64,000 nt of DNA from Streptomyces barringtoniae (GTDB lineage Bacteria > Actinomycetota > Actinomycetes > Streptomycetales > Streptomycetaceae). The stretch covers positions 1-64,000 of the forward strand of contig NZ_JAJHNP010000020.1 in NCBI RefSeq assembly GCF_020819595.1, written 5' to 3'. The notes under the pieces were generated by a model. That model was not told where the DNA came from, ran no database searches, and saw only the letters and a list, made by a program, of their open reading frames with translations. Of the stretch, positions 7,647-14,753 are shown piece by piece. A program made the position numbers and the translations under genes. The first letter of the stretch is position 1; the number at the start of each line of letters is the position of its first letter.

Positions 7647-8784
7647 CGGGGACCTCCATCTCGATCGTGGTGCCCTTGCCGGCCACCGACTCCACGGTCA
7701 GCGTGCCGCCGACCCCGCTCGCGCGGTCTCGCATCGAGACCAGGCCCAGATGCCGTCCGGCGCGGCGGACCGCCTTCGGGTCGAAGCCGCTGCCGTCGTC
7801 GGTGACGCGCAGCACGGCTCCGCAGCCGCGCCGCCCCACGCTCACCTCGACGTGTTCGGCGCCGGAGTGGCGCAGTGCGTTGTGCAGGGCTTCCTGGGCG
7901 ACCCTGAGCAGGGCCTCCTCCTGGGCGGCGGGCAGGGCGCGGAAGCCGTTGCCGGTGAAGGTCACGCGCGCGGTGTGGGCGCGGTCGAGTACCTGGATCT
8001 GGGTGCGCAGGGTGGCGATCAGGCCGTCCTCGTCCAGGGCGGCGGGGCGCAACTCCACGACGGCGGCGCGCAGTTCGTCGGCGGCCTCGGCGGCGAGCGC
8101 GGCGACCTGGTGGAGTTCGCCCTTGGCGCGGGCGGGGTCGCGGTCGACGAGCGCCGCCGCGGCCTGGGCGGTCAGGCGCAGGGAGAAGAGCTTCTGGCTG
8201 ACCGCGTCGTGCAGTTCGTGGGCGAGGCGGGAGCGTTCCTCGGCGATGGTCAGTTCGCGGCTGCGTTCGTAGAGCCGGGCGTTGGTGAGGGCGATGGCGG
8301 CGTGCTGGGCGAGGATGGCGAGCAGTTCCTCGTCCTCCTCGGTGAAGCCGCAGCTCCCGTCCCGCCTGGGGCAGTTCTTGTTCGCCAGGAACAGGGCGCC
8401 GATGACCTCGTCGCCGTCGCGAATGGGCAGGCCGAGGAAGTCGGCCAGATCCGGGTGTGCGGCCGGCCAGCCCTCGAAGCGGGGGTCCTTGCGCACGTCG
8501 GCGAGGCGCTCGGGGCGGGCCTCGCGCAGCATCGAGGCGAGGATGCCGTGCTGGCGGGGCAGCGGGCCGATGGCCTTCCACTGGGCGTCGCTGACGCCGT
8601 CGACGACGAACTGGGCGAAGCCGCCGTGATCGTCGGGGACACCGAGGGCGGCGTACTGCGCGTCGAGCAGTTCGCGGGCGGAGGCGACGATCGTCTTGAG
8701 GACGTCGCGCACCTCCAGATGCCTGCTCATGGCCAGCAGCGCGGAACTGACCGCTGCCAGGCCGGACCGGGGGCGGTGACTCAT
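7639..8784 (-). CDS. GAF-domain sensor histidine kinase (HPK7/NarX-type)
   Basis: This 381-residue cytoplasmic kinase has no membrane helix. A GAF domain covers about residues 25-170 and contains a CPRRDGSCGF segment with two Cys. Next come the HisKA_3 dimerisation helix with the phospho-acceptor His in RLAHELHDAVSQKLF (near 190) and a HATPase domain with N-box EALHNALRHSGA and G-box DDGSGFDP. GAF kinases of this type often sense redox state, gas or small ligands, as DevS does in mycobacteria. The ligand here is not evident. It is the first gene of a two-gene operon with the overlapping response regulator. Confidence 0.94.
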   Translation of the reverse strand: MSHRPRSGLAAVSSALLAMSRHLEVRDVLKTIVASARELLDAQYAALGVPDDHGGFAQFVVDGVSDAQWKAIGPLPRQHGILASMLREARPERLADVRKDPRFEGWPAAHPDLADFLGLPIRDGDEVIGALFLANKNCPRRDGSCGFTEEDEELLAILAQHAAIALTNARLYERSRELTIAEERSRLAHELHDAVSQKLFSLRLTAQAAAALVDRDPARAKGELHQVAALAAEAADELRAAVVELRPAALDEDGLIATLRTQIQVLDRAHTARVTFTGNGFRALPAAQEEALLRVAQEALHNALRHSGAEHVEVSVGRRGCGAVLRVTDDGSGFDPKAVRRAGRHLGLVSMRDRASGVGGTLTVESVAGKGTTIEMEVPGG

Positions 8785-9011
8785 GTCCTCACGGTACCGG
8801 CGGGGTGTGACAAGCGGATCGGACCTGTGGCGGCGGGGCCCGGTCCGCTGGTCCTAGGGCGGCCGGTGTAGGTCCCGCGGCCCCGGACGTGCGGTGTACG
8901 CCGAAGGGCCCCTGCGCATTGGGGCCCGCGTCCGAGGCGGCCGGGACGGCGCCGTTCCTACGGTGTGGTCACCGCCCGACGCAGGCGGGAGGCGACGAGG
9001 GGACGGTAGTC

Positions 9012-9707
9012 ATGCCGGTGGCGATCATCACGGGGGCCTCGAAGGGCCTGGGGCGGGCACTCGCAGAGGCACTCGCCGCGCGGGGCTGGGATCTGGTGCT
9101 GGATGCCCGGGGCGCCGAGGCCCTCAAGGAGGCCGCGGAGAGCGTCGCGGGGCACGGCACGCGCGTGGCGGCGCCCGCCGGGGATGTGACGGATGCCGGG
9201 CACCGGGCGGAGCTGGTGGCGGCCGCACGCCGGCTGGGCGGGCTCGACCTGCTGGTCGGCAATGCGAGCGCGCTGGGCGCCGAGCCGCTGGTGCGGCTGG
9301 CCGAGCTGCCCCTGGAGGGACTGCGGCGGGCGCTGGAGGTGAATGTGGTGGCCGCGCTCGGCCTGGTCCATGAGGCGCTGCCGCTGCTGCGGGAGTCGCC
9401 GGCCGGCACGGTGGTCGCGGTCAGCTCGGACGCGGCGGCCGAGGCGTACGCGACCTGGGGCGGCTACGGCGCCTCGAAGGCGGCCCTGGACCAGCTGGTG
9501 GCGGTCCTGGGCGTGGAGGAGCCCGGCCTGCGGGTGTGGGCGGTGGATCCCGGGGACATGGCGACTGACCTGTACGCGGCGGCCGTACCGGGCGACGACG
9601 ACCATCGTCCGGCGCCGGAGACGGTCGTACCGGCGTTTCTGCGGCTGCTGGACGAACGGCCGGCCAGTGGGCGGTACGCGGCGCAGGCGCTGCTGGAGGC
9701 GCGGTGA
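9012..9707 (+). CDS. Short-chain dehydrogenase/reductase
   Basis: This 231-residue classical SDR shows the NAD(P) motif TGASKGLG (residues 8-15), NAS in place of NAG at LLVGNASALG, the catalytic Ser (VAVSSDAA) and the Y-x-x-x-K pair in WGGYGASKAALDQ. The substrate is unknown. The ATG at 9012 follows GAGGGGAC with a 9-nt gap. Its stop overlaps the GTG start of the next gene (GTGA), so it is translationally coupled to a QueA-like protein. This pairing is conserved in my memory of Streptomyces genomes but not explained. Confidence 0.92.
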   Translation: MPVAIITGASKGLGRALAEALAARGWDLVLDARGAEALKEAAESVAGHGTRVAAPAGDVTDAGHRAELVAAARRLGGLDLLVGNASALGAEPLVRLAELPLEGLRRALEVNVVAALGLVHEALPLLRESPAGTVVAVSSDAAAEAYATWGGYGASKAALDQLVAVLGVEEPGLRVWAVDPGDMATDLYAAAVPGDDDHRPAPETVVPAFLRLLDERPASGRYAAQALLEAR

Positions 9708-10786
9708 GGACGGTCGTGCGCGTGCCGGAGGGGCTGTCCGCGCGCTTGCCCGCCGAGCAACGCGGTCCGGGGCTGGACCGGGACGCCGTACGGCTGCTGG
9801 TCTCGCGCGGTACGCAGGTGACGCATCACGCGTTCCCGGAGCTGGGGCTGCTGCTGCGGGCCGGGGACCTGCTGGTGGTGAACACCTCGCCCACGCTGGC
9901 CGCCGCGGTGGACGGACGCAGCGGCCACGCGCGCGTGGTGGTGCATTTCTCCACGCGCGGGGACGACGGCCGGTGGGCGGTCGAGCTGCGGGAACCGGAC
10001 GGGCGGGGCACCACGCGCGCGCGTACGGGCACACATGCGGGTACGGAGGTGCTGCTGCCGGGGAGGGGGCGGCTGGTGCTGGAGGAGCCGCTGAGCCCGC
10101 GCGGGGAGCGGCTGTGGTGGGCCCGGGCGGACGGGGACGTCCCCGGGACGCTGCGCGCGCACGGGCGGCCCATCCGCTACTCCTATACCGAGCGCGACCA
10201 GCCGCTGTCGGCGTACCAGACGGTGTTCGCGCTGCCGTCGCCGGACGGGGCGGGCAGTGCGGAGATGCCGAGCGCGGCGCGCCCCTTCACCCCGGGCCTG
10301 GTGGCGGAGCTGGTGAGCCGGGGGGTGCAGTTCGCGCCGATCACACTGCACACGGGGGTGGCGTCGGCGGAGGCGCACGAGCCGCCGTATCCCGAGCGGT
10401 TCTCGGTTCCGGCGGCGTCGGCGCGGCTGATCAACACGGTGAAGGCGGGCGACCGAAGGGTGATCGCGGTCGGTACGACGGCCGTGCGGGCCGTGGAGTC
10501 GGCGGCCGGGCCGGACGGGGTGGTGCGGGCGGCCGAGGGGTGGACGGACCTGGTGGTGACGCCCGAGCGCGGGGTGCGGGTGGTGGACGGGCTGCTGACC
10601 GGGCTGCACGAGCCGGAGGCCTCGCATCTGCTGATGCTGCGGGCGGTGGCGGGACGGGCCGCGGTCGACCGTGCCTACGAGGAGGCGCTGAGGGGGCTCT
10701 ACCTGTGGCACGAGTTCGGCGACGTGCATCTCATCCTCCCGGCGGAGAACCCTCACGCAGAGCGTTGCGACGGCAACTCCTGGTGA
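9704..10786 (+). CDS. QueA-like S-adenosylmethionine:tRNA ribosyltransferase-isomerase
   Basis: This 360-residue protein follows the QueA fold along its length. The segments are RDAVRLLVSRG and LRAGDLLVVN at the N-terminus, RPFTPGLVAELVSRGVQFAP in the middle, RVIAVGTTAVRAVESAAG and DGLLTGLHEPEASHLLML towards the end. QueA transfers a ribosyl group from SAM to preQ1-tRNA to form epoxyqueuosine. Several positions depart from canonical QueA: NTSPTL stands where NDTRV is usual, and the PTAGLHF block is altered to AARPFT. It may therefore be a paralogue with another substrate. Its GTG start overlaps the SDR stop by 4 nt. Confidence 0.85.
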   Translation: MRTVVRVPEGLSARLPAEQRGPGLDRDAVRLLVSRGTQVTHHAFPELGLLLRAGDLLVVNTSPTLAAAVDGRSGHARVVVHFSTRGDDGRWAVELREPDGRGTTRARTGTHAGTEVLLPGRGRLVLEEPLSPRGERLWWARADGDVPGTLRAHGRPIRYSYTERDQPLSAYQTVFALPSPDGAGSAEMPSAARPFTPGLVAELVSRGVQFAPITLHTGVASAEAHEPPYPERFSVPAASARLINTVKAGDRRVIAVGTTAVRAVESAAGPDGVVRAAEGWTDLVVTPERGVRVVDGLLTGLHEPEASHLLMLRAVAGRAAVDRAYEEALRGLYLWHEFGDVHLILPAENPHAERCDGNSW

Positions 10787-11085
10787 AACTGTTACGCGTC
10801 CGATGTGAGCCCGCGCATAGGGCCCACATCACGTACGACCGGGCATAGGAGATAAAGCATCCCGGCATGAACGGGAATAACGGTCTAGTCTGTCCGGTTT
10901 TGCCCTTCCCCGATCCACTAGGGAGGATCGTAGGTCACACCTTTGCCTGGGCATTTTGCGCCAGCTAAGAATTGCTCCGTCGCTCAGCGCCGTGGGTCAC
11001 CGGCCCGCGGCGTTCGTGTGGGAGGAGCCGATTCCCCCGGCGGACGCAGGAGCGACCTCCGCGCTATCGAAGAGGTCCATCAGCC
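10787..11085 (+). promoter_or_regulatory. Leader of the SLT gene with a candidate structured RNA element
   Basis: This 299-nt gap holds the QueA terminator hairpin at 10802-10830, an A+T-richer probable promoter region around 10850-10900, and then a long leader. In the leader, GCTCC (10974-10978) pairs with GGAGC (11049-11053) and GTC (10979-10981) with GAC (11043-11045). These enclose a GC-rich region with an internal CGCCG/CGGCG stem. The opening GCTCCGTC resembles the start of the ydaO/c-di-AMP riboswitches found before actinobacterial cell-wall hydrolase genes. The conserved inner blocks of that class are not obvious, so the assignment is tentative. Confidence 0.4.
10802..10830 (+). terminator. 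Hairpin after the QueA-like gene
   Basis: An 11-bp stem with one mismatch (GATGTGAGCCC at 10802-10812, GGGCCCACATC at 10820-10830) and a 7-nt loop lies 15 nt after the stop codon. Confidence 0.7.
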
Positions 11086-11832
11086 ATGCCCAAGAACATC
11101 CTCAACCGTGCTCATAGTGCCCTGACCAAGCAGCACAAGATCGCCATCGCCGGCGTCGCCGCTCTCGGCACCGCCGCCATCGCCCTCTCGGCCGTTCCCA
11201 GCAACGCCGACACCGTCACCACCGGCTCCCCTGCCACGGCCGCCCAGGTCGCCGGCAGCACGACGCTGAAGAACGTCAAGGGCACGGTCACCGACCAGCT
11301 CGCCCCTCAGACGGTCAAGCTCGACACGCTCGCCGCGAAGAAGAAGGCCGCCGACGCGGCCGCCGCCGCCAAGCAGCGTGCCGAGGCCGCGAAGAAGAAG
11401 GCCGCCGCCGCAGCCGCCGCGAAGAAGGCCGCGCAGGACCGCGCCGCCAAGGAGGCCGCGAGCCGCTCCACCCAGCGGATCGACATGCAGCCGGTCGCCG
11501 CGAAGACGTACGCGAACAACCTGGACGGCTGGATCCGGCAGGCGCTGGACATCATGCACTCCAAGGGCATCCCGGGCAGCTACAACGGTCTGTACCGCAA
11601 CATCATCCGGGAGTCCTCGGGCAACCCGATGGCCATCAACAACTGGGACATCAACGCCGCCAACGGCATCCCGTCCAAGGGCCTGCTGCAGGTGATCCAG
11701 CCCACCTTCAACGCCTACCACGTGTCCGGCACGTCGTGGAACATCTACGACCCGGTCGCCAACATCACCGCCGCCGCCAACTACGCGGCCCACCGGTACG
11801 GCTCGATGGACAACGTCAACAGCGCGTACTGA
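11086..11832 (+). CDS. Secreted transglycosylase (SLT) domain protein
   Basis: This 248-residue exported protein has a Sec signal (KIAIAGVAALGTAAIALSAV, cleavage near SNA-DT). An Ala/Lys/Arg-rich helical linker (about residues 80-135, KKAADAAAAAKQRAEAAKKK pattern) follows, then a C-terminal lytic-transglycosylase-like domain. In that domain the catalytic Glu lies in IIRESSGNPMAINNWD, followed by SKGLLQVIQPTFNAYH and ANYAAHRYGS. It probably cleaves peptidoglycan glycan strands during growth or germination. A long structured leader upstream may regulate it. The ATG at 11086 is chosen because a typical signal peptide follows; an upstream in-frame extension lacks coding character. Confidence 0.9.
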   Translation: MPKNILNRAHSALTKQHKIAIAGVAALGTAAIALSAVPSNADTVTTGSPATAAQVAGSTTLKNVKGTVTDQLAPQTVKLDTLAAKKKAADAAAAAKQRAEAAKKKAAAAAAAKKAAQDRAAKEAASRSTQRIDMQPVAAKTYANNLDGWIRQALDIMHSKGIPGSYNGLYRNIIRESSGNPMAINNWDINAANGIPSKGLLQVIQPTFNAYHVSGTSWNIYDPVANITAAANYAAHRYGSMDNVNSAY

Positions 11833-11863
11833 GGCCTGGCGCGGACCTCAGCGACGTGGACGC

Positions 11864-11900
11864 CGAAGGGCGGCACCCCCTCACGGGGTGCCGCCCTTCG
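11864..11900. terminator. 16-bp bidirectional hairpin terminator
   Basis: A perfect 16-bp stem (CGAAGGGCGGCACCCC at 11864-11879 with 11885-11900) and a 5-nt loop separate the convergent SLT and FHA-ABC genes. Confidence 0.9.
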
Positions 11901-11916
11901 CGTCGTACCGGCGCGG

Positions 11917-14523
11917 TTACTTGCGCATGACCTCCGGCTCGTGGCGGCGCAGGAAGCGGGCCACGACGAAGCCGCAGAGCACGCCCAGACCGAGCAGCAC
12001 GCCCATGTCGGTGAACCACTGGCTGAGCTTGTGGTCCCACAGCGGGTCCGGGTTGGTGGGATCCCAGGGCAGCAGCACGTTCAGCTGGGCCGTGGCGCCC
12101 GCCGCCGACACCGCCCAGCGGGCGGGCATCAGCCAGGCGACCTGCTCGACGCCGACCTTGCCGTGCAGCTGGAAGAGGCAGCCGGTGAAGACGACCTGGA
12201 CGATCGCGAACATCACCAGCAGCGGCATGGTCTTCTCGGCGGTCTTCACCAGCGAGGAGATGATCAGACCGATCATCATCGAGGTGAAACCGAGCGCCAT
12301 GATCGGCAGGGTGAGCTCGAGGACCGGCGAGTTCTTCAGCAGCAGGCCCTCCTGCGGCACCTTGTCGCCGCGGAAGAGCAGGCCGATCGCGCCGATGATG
12401 CCGCCCTGCAGCATCGTGATCAGGCCGAGCACGATCACCTTGGACATCAGGTACGCCGAGCGGGACAGGCCGGTGGCCCGCTCCCGTTCGTAGATGACCC
12501 GTTCCTTGATCAGCTCACGCACCGAGTTCGCGGCTCCGGCGAAGCAGGCGCCCACGGCGAGGATGAGCAGGATCGTGCTGCCGTCCCGGTTGGTGAAGTG
12601 GGTCCTCGCGGGGCCGAGACCCAGACCGAACTCGGCGGGGATCAGCGTGCTCACCACGCCGAGCACGGCCGGCAGCAGGAACATCAGGGCGATGAAACCG
12701 CGGTCGGAGGCGATCACCGAGGAATAGCGACGGACCAGGGTGACCAGCTGCGAACCCCAGCTCTGCGGCTTGGGCGGCTTGATCGGCTGCATCGGATGCA
12801 TCGGTACGGACTGCGGCGCAACGGCGTCGATGTCCGCGGCGTACATCTGGTAGTGCTGCGAGCCCTTCCAGCGGCCCGCCCAGTCGTAGTCGCGGTAGTT
12901 CTCGAAGGCGGAGAAGACGTCGGCCCAACTGTCGTAGCCGAAGAAGTTCAGCGCCTCCTCCGGCGGGCCGAAGTACGCGACCGCGCCGCCCGGCGCCATC
13001 ACCAGCAGCTTGTCGCACAGCGCCAGCTCGGCCACCGAGTGGGTGACCACGAGGACCGTACGGCCGTCGTCGGCGAGGCCGCGCAGCAGCTGCATGACGT
13101 CGCGGTCCATGCCCGGGTCGAGGCCCGAGGTCGGCTCGTCCAGGAAGATCAGCGACGGCTTGGTGAGCAGCTCAAGGGCCACCGAGACACGCTTGCGCTG
13201 GCCGCCGGACAAGGACGTGACCTTCTTGTCCTTGTGGATGTCGAGCTTGAGCTCCCGCAGCACCTCGTCGATGCGGGCATCGCGCTCCTGCGCCGTGGTG
13301 TCGGCCGGGAAGCGGAGCTTGGCCGCGTACTTCAGGGCCTTCTTGACGGTCAGCTCCTTGTGCAGGATGTCGTCCTGCGGGACCAGACCGATGCGCTGGC
13401 GCAGTTCGGCGAACTGCTTGTACAGGTTCCGGTTGTCGTACAGGACCTCGCCCTGGTTGGCGGGCCGGTAGCCGGTGAGCGCCTTGAGCAGGGTCGACTT
13501 GCCGGAGCCTGACGGGCCGATGACCGCTATCAGGGACTTCTCCGGGACACCGAAGGAGACGTCCTTCAGGATCTGCTTGCCGCCGTCGACCGTGACGGTC
13601 AGATGGCGCGCGGAGAAGGAGACCTCACCGGTGTCGACGAACTCCTCGAGCCGGTCGCCGACGATCCGGAACGTGGAGTGGCCGACGCCGACGATGTCGG
13701 CCGGGCCCAGCTGGACCGAGCCGCCCTTGGGGATCGGCTGGCCGTTGACGTAGGTGCCGTTGTGCGAGCCGAGGTCGCGGATCTCCAGCCGGCCGTCGGG
13801 CGTGGCGTGGAACTCGGCGTGGTTCCGGGAGACCTGGAGGTCGGAGACGACCAGGTCGTTCTCCAGCGCACGGCCGATCCGCATCACCCGGCCGACGGCG
13901 AACTGGTGGAACGTGGTCGGGCTGCGGTCGCCGTAGACCGGCGGCGCCCCCGCGCCACCGCCGGGTGTGTTCTGCGCGTACTGATCCGCGGGCCCCGCCT
14001 GCTGCTGCGGGAACGCGGGCGCCTGCTGCTGCCAGCCCTGCTGCGGCTGCTGTGCGGGCGCCTGGTGCGGTACGGCCTGCTGCTGGGCCGGTGCCTGCGG
14101 GGCCGGAGCCTGCTGGGCCTGCGGCTGTGCGGCCTGTTGGGAGGCGGGTGCCTGCTGGGCCCAGCCCGGCGTCCCGGCGCCCTGCGCGGCGTACGGCGCC
14201 GGCTGCTGCCGGCCCACCGCGGCGCCCGACAGGTTCAGCCGCGGACCGTCGGTCGCGTTGCCGAGGTGCAGCGACGCGCCCGGCCCGATCTCCACCTGCT
14301 GGATCCGCCGGCCCTGCACGAACGTGCCGTTGGTGCTGCCATGGTCCTCGATGACCCAACTGCGGCCGTTGAAGCTGACCGTGGCGTGCCGCCAGGACAC
14401 CCTGGCGTCGTCGAAGACGATGTCACCCTGCGGATCGCGGCCGAGGGTGTAGGGCCTGGACGGGTCCAACGTCCAGGTCCGTCCGTTTGATTCCAGTACG
14501 AGTTCCGGCACTCCATGCCCCAC
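11917..14523 (-). CDS. Double-FHA ABC-2 type transporter (ATPase-permease fusion)
   Basis: This 868-residue protein combines five parts. FHA domain 1 is at about residues 5-95 (LGRDPQGDIVFDD, HGSTNGTFVQG). A Gln/Ala/Pro-rich linker covers about 100-210. FHA domain 2 is at about 215-300 (GRALENDLVVSDLQVSRNHAEF, GSHNGTYVNG). An ABC ATPase is at about 315-540 (GPSGSGKST, LSGGQRKRVSV, FLDEPTSGLD). A C-terminal ABC-2 permease has about six helices. FHA domains bind phosphothreonine, so transport is probably controlled by Ser/Thr kinases; the relative in Mycobacterium is Rv1747. The exported substrate is unknown. The GTG start at 14523 follows GGGGGA at good spacing. Confidence 0.94.
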   Translation of the reverse strand: MGHGVPELVLESNGRTWTLDPSRPYTLGRDPQGDIVFDDARVSWRHATVSFNGRSWVIEDHGSTNGTFVQGRRIQQVEIGPGASLHLGNATDGPRLNLSGAAVGRQQPAPYAAQGAGTPGWAQQAPASQQAAQPQAQQAPAPQAPAQQQAVPHQAPAQQPQQGWQQQAPAFPQQQAGPADQYAQNTPGGGAGAPPVYGDRSPTTFHQFAVGRVMRIGRALENDLVVSDLQVSRNHAEFHATPDGRLEIRDLGSHNGTYVNGQPIPKGGSVQLGPADIVGVGHSTFRIVGDRLEEFVDTGEVSFSARHLTVTVDGGKQILKDVSFGVPEKSLIAVIGPSGSGKSTLLKALTGYRPANQGEVLYDNRNLYKQFAELRQRIGLVPQDDILHKELTVKKALKYAAKLRFPADTTAQERDARIDEVLRELKLDIHKDKKVTSLSGGQRKRVSVALELLTKPSLIFLDEPTSGLDPGMDRDVMQLLRGLADDGRTVLVVTHSVAELALCDKLLVMAPGGAVAYFGPPEEALNFFGYDSWADVFSAFENYRDYDWAGRWKGSQHYQMYAADIDAVAPQSVPMHPMQPIKPPKPQSWGSQLVTLVRRYSSVIASDRGFIALMFLLPAVLGVVSTLIPAEFGLGLGPARTHFTNRDGSTILLILAVGACFAGAANSVRELIKERVIYERERATGLSRSAYLMSKVIVLGLITMLQGGIIGAIGLLFRGDKVPQEGLLLKNSPVLELTLPIMALGFTSMMIGLIISSLVKTAEKTMPLLVMFAIVQVVFTGCLFQLHGKVGVEQVAWLMPARWAVSAAGATAQLNVLLPWDPTNPDPLWDHKLSQWFTDMGVLLGLGVLCGFVVARFLRRHEPEVMRK

Positions 14524-14753
14524 TGAGTTGTCCCCCGAATTACCCCCATCACAGGGAGTCTAGGGATGTCGAACATCGGGGGGAACTATTTCAGGCTCCG
14601 CCCGCTGACCGAAACCCGGGCCTTGTCAACGGGCGCCCGCGCACGCTTCAACTCGCCCCGTTGACGGGGTTGAAACCGGGCCGGAGAGTGGTAATCCCGG
14701 CGAGGGGGACAAGCGCGGCTCCGGTGCCGCGCCGCGGATCGGGGGGGTCTGCC
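14524..14753. promoter_or_regulatory. Divergent promoter region with mutually exclusive hairpins
   Basis: GTCAACGGG (14625-14633) can pair with CCCGTTGAC (14657-14665). Part of that second arm can instead form the local hairpin CCCCG (14656-14660)/CGGGG (14665-14669), extended by TTCAA (14647-14651)/TTGAA (14670-14674). The two structures exclude each other. They lie between the start codons of the FHA-ABC gene and the streptophobe gene, in the presumed leader of the latter. A regulatory role is inferred only. Confidence 0.35.
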
